NCBI GenBank assembly: GCA_005885285.1
Contig: VAZG01000184.1
Span: 1-51,728 of the forward strand
Origin: Alphaproteobacteria bacterium
GTDB taxonomy: Bacteria; Pseudomonadota; Alphaproteobacteria; Rhizobiales; Xanthobacteraceae
Direction: 5' to 3'
Length of the DNA stretch: 51,728 nt
Below are positions 1 through 8,708 of the stretch, in pieces. The position numbers were made by a program, and so were the translations under genes. The notes beneath the pieces were generated by a model. The model searched no databases. It saw only the letters and a list, made by a program, of their open reading frames with translations, and was not told the DNA's origin. Each line of letters starts with the position of its first letter. The first letter of the stretch is position 1.

Positions 1-839
1 ACCGAGCGACGCTTGCAGACGAGAATGCCTGGGCGCGAGCTCGTCGTCCAAAATGTTGTAAATTGGCGAACAGTCCGCGGCTACGGCGAGCTGTGGCGGG
101 GAAACTCAGATTGGATTGGTCGCCAGAACAGATAGCCGGTTGGCTGAAGAGAACGCATCCTGAAGACGAGTGTAATCAGGTGTCACACGAGACGATCTAC
201 CGCAGCTTATTTGTACAAACGCGTGGCGTGCTCAAGAAAGAGCTGCTCAGTCACCTTCGATCGAAGCGCTCGATGCGTCGCTCCCAGCCAGTTGATCCGA
301 ATGGCGACAGACGGGGGCATATCAAGGATATCGTCTCAATCCGTCAGCGACCGGCGGCGGTTGAAGATCGAGCGGTGCCTGGCCATTGGGAAGGCGATCT
401 CCTGTCCGGGCCGAACAACAGCTACATCGCGACCCTGGTCGAGCGTCATACGCGTTACGTGATGTTGGCCAAGGTGGCCGGCAAGGACACCCGAACGGTA
501 GTCACCGCGCTCATCAAGCAGGCGAAGAAGCTACCAAAGGAGCTGTATAAGTCCCTGACCTGGGACCGGGGAAAGGAACTTACGGATCATCGCCGCTTTA
601 CGCTGGCGACCAAGATCGACGTATATTTTTGCGATCCGCAAAGCCCGTGGCAGCGCGGGTCGAACGAGAACACCAATGGCCTGCTGAGACAGTACTTTCC
701 AAAGGGCACCGACTTGTCGGTGCATTCGCAAGCCTATCTGAACAAAGTGGCTCGCCAGCTCAACGAACGACCACGTGAGACCTTGCAATTTGAAACCCCA
801 GCAGAGAGATTTAACGCCTGTGTTGCGTCGACCGGTTGA
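1..839 (+). mobile_element. IS30-family insertion sequence, right-hand part
   Basis: The only gene visible is an IS30-type transposase that enters from the left edge, so the left end of the element lies outside the window. The right end should lie shortly after the transposase stop; IS30-family terminal repeats often overlap the end of the transposase gene, but I cannot define the repeat or a target duplication without the other end. Confidence 0.7.
3..839 (+). CDS. IS30 family transposase (5' end outside window)
   Basis: DDE transposase that cuts and joins IS30-type element ends. The frame is open to the window edge: codons from position 3 read R-A-T-L-A-D-E-N-A-W-A-R-A-R-R-P-K and continue into the sequence after the TTG at 63, so that TTG is not the true start. 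A helix-turn-helix-like stretch (SPEQIAGWLKR, then VSHETIYRSLF) precedes the catalytic core. The core carries HWEGDLLSG (first Asp), TWDRGKEL (second Asp) and NENTNGLLRQYFPKG (Glu), the standard IS30 DDE arrangement. The C-terminus (LNERPRETLQFETPAERFNA) is typical of the family. The visible part shows no frameshift, so the copy may be intact. Confidence 0.92.
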   Translation, partial: RATLADENAWARARRPKCCKLANSPRLRRAVAGKLRLDWSPEQIAGWLKRTHPEDECNQVSHETIYRSLFVQTRGVLKKELLSHLRSKRSMRRSQPVDPNGDRRGHIKDIVSIRQRPAAVEDRAVPGHWEGDLLSGPNNSYIATLVERHTRYVMLAKVAGKDTRTVVTALIKQAKKLPKELYKSLTWDRGKELTDHRRFTLATKIDVYFCDPQSPWQRGSNENTNGLLRQYFPKGTDLSVHSQAYLNKVARQLNERPRETLQFETPAERFNACVASTG

Positions 840-909
840 GCCAGCATGCCGAAAGGGGAAGTCAATCCAGCATTAGCAGCTCCGCGATGGGCCGTTGAGG
901 ATTGTTGGT

Positions 910-1725
910 TCAGAACCTGTAATCCCAACCGATCCATTCGCAGAGGCCGCGGCCCATCACGTCCTCGAGCTCGCTACCCTTCAGCCAAGCGAGCTCGTCG
1001 GTAAAGAAGCTCACGCATTGCCGGTAGCTGCAGGGCATGCGGGTGATGTCGGTGCCCCAGAAGAAGCGCTTGGGACCGAACGCATCAAAGATGCGGTGCA
1101 GCCCGTCCTGGATGTTGCGATAAGGATAGCCTTGCGTCGAGTAATGCGGCGCGCCGGTCGCCTTCACCGCGACATTGGGCAGCTTTGCCAGTGCGACCAA
1201 TTCGTCGAGATGGATGAAGGCCGCAGCATCCTGGCCACGCCGATTAAGCCCGCAATGATCGAGCACCATCTTCAGCCTGGGATGGCGCTCGGCGATCTCG
1301 CGAAATTTCGGCAGGAACAGGCCGCCCATCATCGCGATCGGCAAGCCTTCCCGCTCCGCCGCCGGCCACAGCCATTCCAGCGAACCGTCACAGAGCCATT
1401 TTTGCTGCGCTTCCAATAGTAACGGCCAGCGCAGGCCCATCATGCCCGGCTGCTTGCGCCAGCCATGCACCAGCTTGCGATGTTCGGGATGATCGAGCGG
1501 AAACTGGCCCATCACAGCGAAACGTTCTGGATATTTTTGCGCGGCCTCGATCGCGAGCGCATTCGCATCGGGATCCCACCCCGAGGGTGGATGGATCAGG
1601 GCCGCGTCGACGCCGGCCTCGTCCATCTCGTCAAGCAGCTCCTCCGCCGTGAACTTCGAGACCTTGCGGTGCAGGCCGGACGTCGGCACCACCCGATCAT
1701 GCAGGAGAGGCTCGCAGACGGGCAA
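910..1725 (-). pseudogene. amidohydrolase-2 family protein with damaged 5' end
   Basis: TIM-barrel metal-dependent hydrolase related to amidohydrolase 2 / 2-pyrone-4,6-dicarboxylate-lactonase-like proteins. Recognisable parts are FTAEELLDEMDEAGVDAALI near residue 25, LKMVLDHCGLNRRG (metal or substrate His) and the late FFWGTDITRMP with the catalytic Asp. The usual N-terminal HxH metal motif is absent; the nearest candidate is Leu-Leu-His at residues 7-9. An ATG at 1738-1740, directly after the LysR gene, reads Met-Thr-Gln and then TAA at 1729-1731. The open frame resumes only at a TTG at 1725. I infer a once-intact gene, co-directional with the upstream LysR gene, that has lost its start and first metal ligand. 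A functional short form from TTG cannot be excluded. Confidence 0.6.
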
Positions 1726-1748
1726 GCGTTACTGCGTCATGCGGCCCA

Positions 1749-2741
1749 CTAGCCCTTGGAGCCGCGCTGAGCACCGGATCTTGTCCGCCTGCGTGGAGAG
1801 CCCGCCGGGTGATTTTGGCGGAACGGTGTTTCGATGCTCGGCAATGGCTCCTTGGCGGCCGCGACAATCCAGCTTCGGAATGCCCTGATGGCAGGATCGC
1901 GCAGGCGATCATCTCTGATGACAAGTTGATAGTCGTCGGCCCGCAATTCGGGGGCCGCGATTGGACAAACCAGACGACCGGCTGCGATGTCCGCTTCAAT
2001 CAGGTGCAGAGATCCCAGAGCGACGCCGAGGCCATCGACGGCAGCCTCAAGCTGAAGGTAGACGTGATCCAGCTCAAGGTGTCGAATCGGCGCCAAGCCT
2101 GAGACGCCCGCCGCCGAGAACCATTGCGGCCAGGCGGAGCGCGTCGTTGTGGAATGCAAGAGAACGTGCCGTCGCAAATCGCGCGCAGTCTCCACCGGGC
2201 GGTCGCGCAAGATTCTTGGGCTGCACACAGGAATCCGTCGGTCCGGCATCAGCGTCTCGCAGTGAATTCCCGACCCGTACTCCACGCCGGATCGAATGCC
2301 GATGTCGAAAGCGGTGCCGACATAACGGAGCTTGCGCGACGTGGTTGAAATTTTCACCTCGACGCTCGAATACGCTTCCTGGAATCTCGCGAGCCGCGGC
2401 AGCAGCCAACGCAAGGCGAAACTCGACAATGCGTTGACGCGAACGATGCCAGACACGCGTGCGGATCGCGGCTCTCGAAGTCTCCCCGTTGCCGACGTCA
2501 GGCGCAAGAGTGCCGCACTGACATCTGTCAGCAGGTCCGCGCCCTGGTCGGTCAGCACGATGCCGCGCGCGCGCCGCTCGAACAGCGGGACGCCGAGCCA
2601 GTCTTCCAGATGCCTGATCTGCTTGCCGACCGCCCAATGGGTGACGTGCAAATCCTTCGCTGCTTCAACAAAGCTGCCGCGCCGGGCCGCGGCCTCAAAG
2701 GCTCTGATCGCATTGAGGGGCGGCAGTTCATTTTCGCCCAT
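1749..2741 (-). CDS. LysR-family transcriptional regulator, GcvA-like
   Basis: DNA-binding regulator of 330 aa. Residues 7-66 form the LysR winged helix-turn-helix (LPPLNAIRAFEAAARRGSFV, VGKQIRHLEDWLGVPLFERR, GIVLTDQGADLL). The rest is the periplasmic-binding-like effector domain; the phrases FALRWLLPRLARF, FDIGIRSG and LVIRDDRLRDPAIRAFRSW place it with GcvA/AmpR-like regulators. I chose the ATG at 2741 (MGENELPPLNAIRAF) because homology begins there; the frame is open further upstream. It faces the MFS transporter gene across a 150-bp region with inverted repeats and lies directly upstream of the damaged amidohydrolase. Either neighbour could be its target; divergent LysR-target pairs are usual, so the transporter is the better guess. 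Confidence 0.9.
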   Translation of the reverse strand: MGENELPPLNAIRAFEAAARRGSFVEAAKDLHVTHWAVGKQIRHLEDWLGVPLFERRARGIVLTDQGADLLTDVSAALLRLTSATGRLREPRSARVSGIVRVNALSSFALRWLLPRLARFQEAYSSVEVKISTTSRKLRYVGTAFDIGIRSGVEYGSGIHCETLMPDRRIPVCSPRILRDRPVETARDLRRHVLLHSTTTRSAWPQWFSAAGVSGLAPIRHLELDHVYLQLEAAVDGLGVALGSLHLIEADIAAGRLVCPIAAPELRADDYQLVIRDDRLRDPAIRAFRSWIVAAAKEPLPSIETPFRQNHPAGSPRRRTRSGAQRGSKG

Positions 2742-2772
2742 GCGTGAGTTTTTCTCTCCTCTAGGGAGAAAA

Positions 2773-2805
2773 TAGCTCAGTTGAGCGTTCGCCGCTACTG
2801 AGCTA
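2773..2805. promoter_or_regulatory. candidate LysR operator between divergent genes
   Basis: TAGCTCAG (2773-2780) and CTGAGCTA (2798-2805) form a perfect 8-bp inverted repeat with a 17-nt spacer. A nested GCTCA-GT-TGAGC dyad sits at 2775-2786. The site is 32 nt upstream of the LysR start and about 90 nt upstream of the MFS start, where an autoregulating LysR protein would be expected to bind. A further GGGAG-TAATT-CTCCC dyad lies at about 2851-2865. Binding is inferred only. Confidence 0.4.
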
Positions 2806-2891
2806 CTCCGCCCGAACAGATGGAAATTCCCCAAGCTTGGGATCCATCTTGGGAGTAATTCTCCCCTACTGGGTCGGGAGAGCGAATCGGA

Positions 2892-4106
2892 TTGCTGATG
2901 AGGGCGTTAGGCGCAAACGGCAGAAAGGCGGATGCCCGGGCGGTATCTCGCGGAAGGACGCTGTGGACCGCCTGTGCGGCGCACGCATTGCATGACGGCT
3001 ATACCGATTTGATCTATCTCCTGTTGCCGATTTGGCAGGCCGAGTTTGGGCTCGGCTACGGTGCCTTGGCGTTCTTGCGTGGACTTGCCACCGCCACCAT
3101 GGCGGGACTGCAGGTGCCGGCCGGACGGGTAGCCGAGCATCTCGGTGGGCGCACCACACTGGCTCTCGGTACAGCACTGGCAGCGATTGGTTACGTGTTT
3201 GCAGGCTATTCGGCCGGGTTGGCCGGATTATGCGTTGCGCTCGTGGTGACCGGATGCGGACTGAGTACGCAACATCCCATTGCGTCGGCCGCGGTTTCGC
3301 GCGCCTATCAAGACGGCGCACGCGGTCCGCTTGGCACTTACAATTTCGCTGGCGATGTCGGCAAGGCTGCAATTCCGAGCGGGGCGTCGCTTTTACTGGT
3401 CTTGGTGTCGTGGCACCAAATGGTGTGGTTTCTCTCCGCGCTCGGCGCCGTTGTGGCGGTGGCCGTGGCGATCTTTTTCCCGGCCAAGCTGCGGCCGGTT
3501 TCCCCGGGTAAAAAAGCCGAACACCACTTCTCCGGCACGCACCAAGGATTCACGCTGCTCCTGACCATCGGAATCCTCGATTCCAGCGTGCGCATGGGAT
3601 TTCTGACGTTCCTGCCCTTCTTGCTGAAGGAGCAAGGCGCATCCTTATCGACGATCGGCTCGGCGCTTGCCTTGGTGTTCATTGGCGGGGCTGCCGGGAA
3701 GTTTGCGTGCGGCTGGCTGGGGGCACGGTTCGGCGTACTCGCGACGGTGCTTCTGACCGAGGCGGGCACGGCCGCCGCAATCCTTTCCGTCCTGGTGTTA
3801 CCGCTCGTCCCGGTGCTGGTGCTTTTGCCCATTGTCGGCCTCATGCTCAACGGCACCTCCTCGGTTCTCTACGGCACCGTTCCGGAACTGGCGCCATCCG
3901 GTCGCACAGAGTGGGCGTTCGCAATCTTCTATACCGGCACGATCGGTGCCGGTGCGACAGCGCCGATTCTTTTCGGGCTGTTGGGCGATGCGGTAGGGTC
4001 ACACGCGGCCATGATGGCGGCGGCAATCACGGCCGCTGCAATTTTGCCGCTCGCGATCGCTTTGGCGCCGCGACTCTCGGCGAGAACATCGGCTCAGCGC
4101 GACTGA
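2892..4106 (+). CDS. MFS transporter, fosmidomycin-resistance (Fsr)-like
   Basis: Inner-membrane major facilitator protein of 404 aa with about 12 predicted hydrophobic segments. The opening HALHDGYTDLIYLLLPIWQ matches the first helix of the Fsr/fosmidomycin-resistance branch, which exports small molecules by proton antiport. The second half shows FLTFLPFLLKEQGASLSTIG and a GAAGKFACGWLGARFG loop like the MFS A-type motif. The start is probably TTG at 2892, 11 nt after GGGAG; an in-frame ATG at 2898 is the alternative. It is divergent from the LysR gene, which may control it. The 3' end overlaps the convergent DUF417 gene by 13 bp. The substrate cannot be read from sequence. Confidence 0.88.
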   Translation: MLMRALGANGRKADARAVSRGRTLWTACAAHALHDGYTDLIYLLLPIWQAEFGLGYGALAFLRGLATATMAGLQVPAGRVAEHLGGRTTLALGTALAAIGYVFAGYSAGLAGLCVALVVTGCGLSTQHPIASAAVSRAYQDGARGPLGTYNFAGDVGKAAIPSGASLLLVLVSWHQMVWFLSALGAVVAVAVAIFFPAKLRPVSPGKKAEHHFSGTHQGFTLLLTIGILDSSVRMGFLTFLPFLLKEQGASLSTIGSALALVFIGGAAGKFACGWLGARFGVLATVLLTEAGTAAAILSVLVLPLVPVLVLLPIVGLMLNGTSSVLYGTVPELAPSGRTEWAFAIFYTGTIGAGATAPILFGLLGDAVGSHAAMMAAAITAAAILPLAIALAPRLSARTSAQRD

Positions 4107-4585
4107 CGCCAGCCTATCGCGGACCGCGGCAACGAAGCCAGGAACAGCACCGCACAGACGCCGAGCAAGACAATATCCTTGAATATGAACTCGCCCGTCA
4201 AATTCCACGCCATCGGATCAGTCGACAGGCTCCATTTCACCACACCCGGCGTCGTAAAGAAGAATGACCACGTAATGGCAAACGTGATCACGCCCATTAG
4301 TGAGCCCGCGGCTGACAAGATCGGACTGAATGCGCCCGCCGCAAGGAGCGTCGCGATAAGAAGCTCGGCGACACCGAGGAAATATGCTTCGCCCCGCAAG
4401 CCGAATACCGACAGCCAGGAAATAAACGGGCTGTTGCTGATGAATTGGACGATGCCCTGTGCCGACTGCAACGTGAATTTCTGAATGCCAAACGACACGA
4501 AGATGACAACCATGACCCAGCGGAGGATCGCCAGCAGGCGATAAGGTCCGTCGCCTTTTTCGGCGACATTGAAAGCTGTTTTCAA
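4094..4585 (-). CDS. DUF417 (YkgB/RclC-like) inner-membrane protein
   Basis: A 163-aa protein with about four membrane segments: RLLAILRWVMVVIFVSFGIQ, a second near AYFLGVAELLIATLLAAGAF, a third at LMGVITFAITWSFFFTTPGV and a fourth near the C-terminus. FGIQKFT and SPFISWLSVFG are characteristic of DUF417. Escherichia coli RclC of this family helps survival under reactive chlorine stress; whether that role applies here is unknown. The frame opens with a TTG at 4585 and no well-spaced ribosome-binding site was found, so the start is uncertain. It lies 260 nt downstream of cyoD on the same strand and could be read from the cyo promoter, although the gap suggests its own. Confidence 0.82.
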   Translation of the reverse strand: MKTAFNVAEKGDGPYRLLAILRWVMVVIFVSFGIQKFTLQSAQGIVQFISNSPFISWLSVFGLRGEAYFLGVAELLIATLLAAGAFSPILSAAGSLMGVITFAITWSFFFTTPGVVKWSLSTDPMAWNLTGEFIFKDIVLLGVCAVLFLASLPRSAIGWRQSR

Positions 4586-4829
4586 GTGGACCGCTTCTTT
4601 CCTTTCGAGATTGATGGCAACTGGCGCGTTGAAGTTGCTCAGACGACTACGCAGCGGCAGCGCCGCCGTTACGTGCTTCTGCAGTTCCTTAACTTCACAA
4701 TGATGTGCATGTGGGACGGGACCGGCTTGCGTGATGTCTGCAACTCCCGGCGTGTCTGACGGCTCGCGGTGGTGACCGGACCAACATCACAGGTGCCGTC
4801 CGGGGCGAGCCGCGGCAACTGACAGACGG

Positions 4830-4857
4830 TATCATCTTTGCATTATCATCTTTGCAT
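4830..4857. repeat. tandem 14-bp duplication at the cyoD 3' end
   Basis: TATCATCTTTGCAT occurs twice head to tail (4830-4843, 4844-4857). The cyoD stop codon falls inside the second copy, so the repeat forms the end of the gene and the first bases after it. It looks like a simple slippage duplication that changed little or nothing in the protein. Confidence 0.85.
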
Positions 4858-5238
4858 CTGCATAATCTGGTCCATCGGCATCATATTGTGATTGAGGTTG
4901 GCCATGATCCAGACCGATCCGCCGATCACGAGCAGGACGATCAGGACTCCGAAGGCGAGCGCCAGCACGTTGTTGGTGTTGTCGGGACCGGTGGTGATGT
5001 GCAGGAAGAACACCAGGTGCACGCCCATCTGCGCGATCGCCAGCACGATAAGCGCGACCGGAATGCTCGGCTGCCAGACCAGATCGGTGCCCGCGACGAA
5101 GAAAGAGGTCGCCGTCAGCAGGATTGCAAGTGCGAGCCCCGTGAGATAACCGAGTACCCGTAAGCCGACACCACCCTCAACGTGCTCGTCGCCTGGCGCC
5201 AGATCGATGCTGTTTTCGGTGTCGTGACCGTTGCTCAT
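4846..5238 (-). CDS. cyoD: cytochrome o ubiquinol oxidase subunit IV
   Basis: Small 130-aa subunit of the bo3-type quinol oxidase, thought to assist assembly of the CuB site in subunit I. Three membrane helices are visible: LGYLTGLALAILLTATSFFV, IPVALIVLAIAQMGVHLVFF and VLALAFGVLIVLLVIGGSVW. The HLVFFLHI stretch is a family hallmark. The ATG at 5238 was chosen because it starts just before the conserved region and overlaps the cyoC stop by four bases (ATGA), indicating translational coupling. It is the last gene of the cyoABCD operon. The Met-rich C-terminus ends within a tandem duplication. Confidence 0.95.
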   Translation of the reverse strand: MSNGHDTENSIDLAPGDEHVEGGVGLRVLGYLTGLALAILLTATSFFVAGTDLVWQPSIPVALIVLAIAQMGVHLVFFLHITTGPDNTNNVLALAFGVLIVLLVIGGSVWIMANLNHNMMPMDQIMQMQR

Positions 5239-5885
5239 GCGGCGCTTCCGATCAAATACACGACGGTGAACACGGCGATCCAGATGATGTCGAGTGCGTG
5301 CCAGAACAGCGCGAAGCACAGGATGCGGCGCAGAATGTCTGGCCTGAACCCCTTGGCGAAAACTTGTGCCATCATCGTCAGCAGCCACAAGATGCCGGCC
5401 GAGACGTGCAGGCCGTGGCAACCGACGAGGGTGAAGAACGCCGACAGGAACGCGCTGCGCGTCGGTCCGGCGCCGCGGGCGACGAGGCTGGCGAATTCCC
5501 TGCCTTCAATCGTGAGAAAGCCGAGGCCGAAGACGCAGGTGACGGCCAAGCCCAATTGAAACCAGATCGTGCTGCGCGTGTCGGCGGCGATGCTGGCGAG
5601 GCCGCAGGTAAAGCTCGATGCCAGCAAGAACGCGGTCTCGATTGCGACATTGCGCAGGTCGAACAGCTCCCGTCCGCTCGGCCCGCCCGCGGTCTGCCCG
5701 AGCAGCACGGCGTAAGTCGCGAAGAAGGCCGAGAACATCACCATGTCGCTGAGGATGAAGATCCAGAAACCGTAGCCGGTGGCGATCCTCTTGGAGGCTG
5801 GCCCGCTGTGCGCGATGCCCAATGCTTCCATCCCACGCAGATGATGCGGGTCGCTATGCGGATATGCGATCGTCGCGTCGACCAT
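5235..5885 (-). CDS. cyoC: cytochrome o ubiquinol oxidase subunit III
   Basis: Heme-copper oxidase subunit III of 216 aa with five predicted helices, forming part of the membrane core of the quinol oxidase. GYGFWIFILSDMVMFSAFFA, FTLVGCHGLHVSAGILWLL and FALFWHALDIIWIAVFTVVY are typical subunit III motifs, including the helix that carries the conserved His and Glu/Asp residues. The ATG at 5885 shares one base with the cyoB stop (TGATG), so translation is coupled. The frame is open upstream, but that part is antisense-like low-complexity coding inside cyoB and not part of the gene. Confidence 0.95.
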   Translation of the reverse strand: MVDATIAYPHSDPHHLRGMEALGIAHSGPASKRIATGYGFWIFILSDMVMFSAFFATYAVLLGQTAGGPSGRELFDLRNVAIETAFLLASSFTCGLASIAADTRSTIWFQLGLAVTCVFGLGFLTIEGREFASLVARGAGPTRSAFLSAFFTLVGCHGLHVSAGILWLLTMMAQVFAKGFRPDILRRILCFALFWHALDIIWIAVFTVVYLIGSAA

Positions 5886-7885
5886 CACGGGCTCCCTGCA
5901 AGGCCGAGCAGGGCGCGCCGCTCGGCGATGATGGCGCGGTCGATCCGAGCAACTTCCGCCGCCGGGATGACGTATTCGTCGTGATCGCGCCAGGCGAACG
6001 CGACAAAGGTCGCGAACGCACCGACCCCGCCCACGGCGACCATCCACCAGATATGCCAGATCAGCGCAAAGCCCATGACGGTCGCGAAGAAGGCGCAGAC
6101 GAATCCGGTCGGCGAGTTACGCGGCATTTCGATGTCCGCGTAATCCGGCTCACGCTTTTCCAGATCCTGCTGCTTGGCGTGCGCCTTGATCGCCCAGTAC
6201 GCGTCCACTCCGGTCACATTGGGCGAAATCGCGAAATTGAACGCCGGCGGAGGCGACGCCGTGGCCCATTCCAGCGAACGCCCATCCCAGGGATCGCCGG
6301 TGCGGTCGCGCAATTCCGCACGGCGGCGGATGCTGACGACGAGCTGCGCGACCTGGAAGATGATGCCGATCAGGATCAGGATGGCGCCGAAGGCAGCCGC
6401 GATCAGCCAGGGACGCCACTGCGCGACGTCGTAGTGCTGCATGCGCCGGGTCATCCCGAGGAAGCCCAAGGCGTAAAGCGGCATGAACGCGAAATAGAAC
6501 CCGCTGAGCCAGAACCAGAACGCCGCCTTTCCCAGCCCCTCATGCAAGCGGAAGCCGAACGCCTTCGGGAACCAGTAATTGTAGCCGGCAAACGCCCCGA
6601 ACAGCACGCCGCCGATGATCACGTTGTGAAAATGCGCGACCAGAAACAGGCTGTTGTGCAGCAGGAAATCTGCGGGCGGCACGGCGACCAGAACGCCGGT
6701 CAACCCGCCGATGATAAAGGTGACCATGAATCCGATCGACCACATCATCGGCGTCGCAAAGCGAATGCGCCCGCCATACATCGTGAACAGCCAGTTGTAG
6801 ATCTTCACGCCGGTAGGCACCGCGATGATCATGCTGGCGATGCCGAAGATGGCGTTGACGTCGGGGCCGGCGCCCATGGTGAAGAAGTGGTGCAGCCACA
6901 CCATGAAAGATATGAGGCAGATCGCCATGGTGGCTAATACCATTGAGCGGTAGCCGAACAGGGGCTTGCAGGAAAATGTCGAAACCACTTCCGAGAAAAT
7001 CCCGAACGCCGGCAGGACCAGGATGTAGACCTCCGGATGACCCCACGCCCAGATCAGGTTCATAAACATCATGACGTTGCCGCCGGCTTCGTTGGTGAAG
7101 AAATGGAAGCCGAAATTGCGGTCGAGGATCAGCATGGCGAGCGTTGCGGTCAGAATCGGGAATGCCGCGACGATCAGGAGATTTGATGCAAGCGTCGTCC
7201 AGCAGAACATCGGCATGCGCAGGTAGGTCATGCCCTTGGTACGCAGCTTCAGCACGGTGGTGACAAGATTGATCCCGGCAACCAGCGTGCCGACGCCGGA
7301 GATTTCGAGAGACCACAAATAGTAGTCGACGCCGACGCCGGGCGAATAGGTCAGCTCCGACAGCGGCGGGTAAGGCAGCCAGCCGGTGCGCGCGAATTCG
7401 CCGACCACGAGCGAGATATTGACCAGAAGCGCGCCGGTAGCGGTGAGCCAGAATCCCACGGAATTCAGGGTCGGAAACGCCACGTCGCGAACGCCGAGTT
7501 GCAGCGGCACCACCAGGTTCATCAGTCCGATCACGAACGGCATCCCGACAAAAAAGATCATGATGGTGCCGTGGGCAGAAAATATCTGGTTGAAATGTTC
7601 GGGCGGCAGATAGCCGTTGGAGTGATAAGCGATCGCCTGCTGCGCCCGCATCATGATGGCGTCGGAAAATCCGCGCAGCAGCATCACCATTGCGAGCAGC
7701 GTGTACATCACGCCGATCCGCTTATGATCGACGCTGGTGATCCATTCGCGCCAGAGATACGGAAAGTGGCCAGCGACAATCACCCAGGCGATAACGCCCA
7801 GGATGACGACCAGCACCACGGCCCCGACGAAGAGCGGGATCGGTTGATCGAACGGGATGACTGACCAGCCGAGCTTACCTAGCAT
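5885..7885 (-). CDS. cyoB: cytochrome o ubiquinol oxidase subunit I
   Basis: Catalytic subunit of the bo3 terminal oxidase, 666 aa, which reduces O2 to water with electrons from quinol and pumps protons. It binds low-spin heme, high-spin heme and CuB. Visible signature elements are [12 protein letters not shown] near the N-terminus, [16 protein letters not shown] (heme ligand His), [14 protein letters not shown] (CuB His and cross-linked Tyr), [10 protein letters not shown] (CuB His pair) and [11 protein letters not shown] (heme His pair). The ATG at 7885 ([15 protein letters not shown]) is preceded by GGAG at a spacing of about six and aligns with E. coli CyoB; the TTG two codons earlier is less likely. 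It overlaps the cyoA end by 11 nt. Confidence 0.97.
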   Translation of the reverse strand: MLGKLGWSVIPFDQPIPLFVGAVVLVVILGVIAWVIVAGHFPYLWREWITSVDHKRIGVMYTLLAMVMLLRGFSDAIMMRAQQAIAYHSNGYLPPEHFNQIFSAHGTIMIFFVGMPFVIGLMNLVVPLQLGVRDVAFPTLNSVGFWLTATGALLVNISLVVGEFARTGWLPYPPLSELTYSPGVGVDYYLWSLEISGVGTLVAGINLVTTVLKLRTKGMTYLRMPMFCWTTLASNLLIVAAFPILTATLAMLILDRNFGFHFFTNEAGGNVMMFMNLIWAWGHPEVYILVLPAFGIFSEVVSTFSCKPLFGYRSMVLATMAICLISFMVWLHHFFTMGAGPDVNAIFGIASMIIAVPTGVKIYNWLFTMYGGRIRFATPMMWSIGFMVTFIIGGLTGVLVAVPPADFLLHNSLFLVAHFHNVIIGGVLFGAFAGYNYWFPKAFGFRLHEGLGKAAFWFWLSGFYFAFMPLYALGFLGMTRRMQHYDVAQWRPWLIAAAFGAILILIGIIFQVAQLVVSIRRRAELRDRTGDPWDGRSLEWATASPPPAFNFAISPNVTGVDAYWAIKAHAKQQDLEKREPDYADIEMPRNSPTGFVCAFFATVMGFALIWHIWWMVAVGGVGAFATFVAFAWRDHDEYVIPAAEVARIDRAIIAERRALLGLAGSP

Positions 7886-8708
7886 TGCCAACTCCGGCAG
7901 CCGGCTTTGCCGGGTTGGTCGTCAATTGCGGCCCCGGACCCGGAGGGATCTGCCGGGTCGCGATCTTGCCAAACAGTTCGGGGTCCTCGAGCCGATAGCT
8001 TGTCTTGGTCGCCTCGATCGATTGTTGCGCGAGCTTGTTGTAGCTGTCCCTGTTCAGGGCCTGACCGCTGCGCGCCGTATTCGCGACCCAATCGGGAAAG
8101 GCGAGCGGCGAAATCACGTGAACGTCGAACAGCATGTCGGGGAATCCGTCGCCGCTAAAATGCGCCGACAGCCCCTGATAATTGCCCTCTTGATCGGCAC
8201 GCAGGTTCAGCGGCGTGATCATGCCATTCATCGTGTAGATCATGCTGCCGAGCTGCGGGACGAAGAAAACATTCATCACGCTTGCGGACGTGAGTTCGAG
8301 CGTCAGCGGCGCCCCCACCGGGACGGTCAGGGCGTTAATGGTCGCAATCCGCTGGTCCGGATAGATGAAGAGCCATTTCCAATCGAGCGAAACGACCTGG
8401 ACCCTCACCGGGCTTCCCGTTCCCTCGACACGAGTCGCCGGATCGAGCTGATGCGAACCGATCCATGCGACACCGCCGAGCAGGATGATCGTGAGCGCCG
8501 GGATCGACCAGACCACCAGCTCGATGCGGCCGGAATAGGCCCAATCGGGACGGTAGACGGCGCGGGGATTTGACTGACGAAACCAGAATGCGAACGCGAA
8601 AATGGCAACGATCGTCGGCAGGACGATCGCCAGCATGATGGCGATAGAGTCGATCAGGATGGTCTTATCGGCGGCGGCTATGGGACCTTGCGGATCGAAG
8701 ATATTCAT
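7875..8708 (-). CDS. cyoA: cytochrome o ubiquinol oxidase subunit II
   Basis: Subunit II of the quinol oxidase, about 277 aa, with two N-terminal helices ([40 protein letters not shown]) followed by a periplasmic cupredoxin domain ([33 protein letters not shown]). The CuA-binding Cys and His residues of cytochrome c oxidases are absent, as expected for a quinol oxidase. The ATG at 8708 ([15 protein letters not shown]) is chosen because the family match starts there. The frame is open for 55 more codons upstream, but that extension is not recognisable. No convincing lipobox precedes the first helix, unlike the E. coli CyoA lipoprotein. First gene of the operon. Confidence 0.92.
   Translation of the reverse strand: MNIFDPQGPIAAADKTILIDSIAIMLAIVLPTIVAIFAFAFWFRQSNPRAVYRPDWAYSGRIELVVWSIPALTIILLGGVAWIGSHQLDPATRVEGTGSPVRVQVVSLDWKWLFIYPDQRIATINALTVPVGAPLTLELTSASVMNVFFVPQLGSMIYTMNGMITPLNLRADQEGNYQGLSAHFSGDGFPDMLFDVHVISPLAFPDWVANTARSGQALNRDSYNKLAQQSIEATKTSYRLEDPELFGKIATRQIPPGPGPQLTTNPAKPAAGVGNAR

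Noticed and set aside
840..909. Terminal inverted repeat and target duplication of the IS30 element
   Set aside because: The other end is outside the window, so no repeat pair can be demonstrated.
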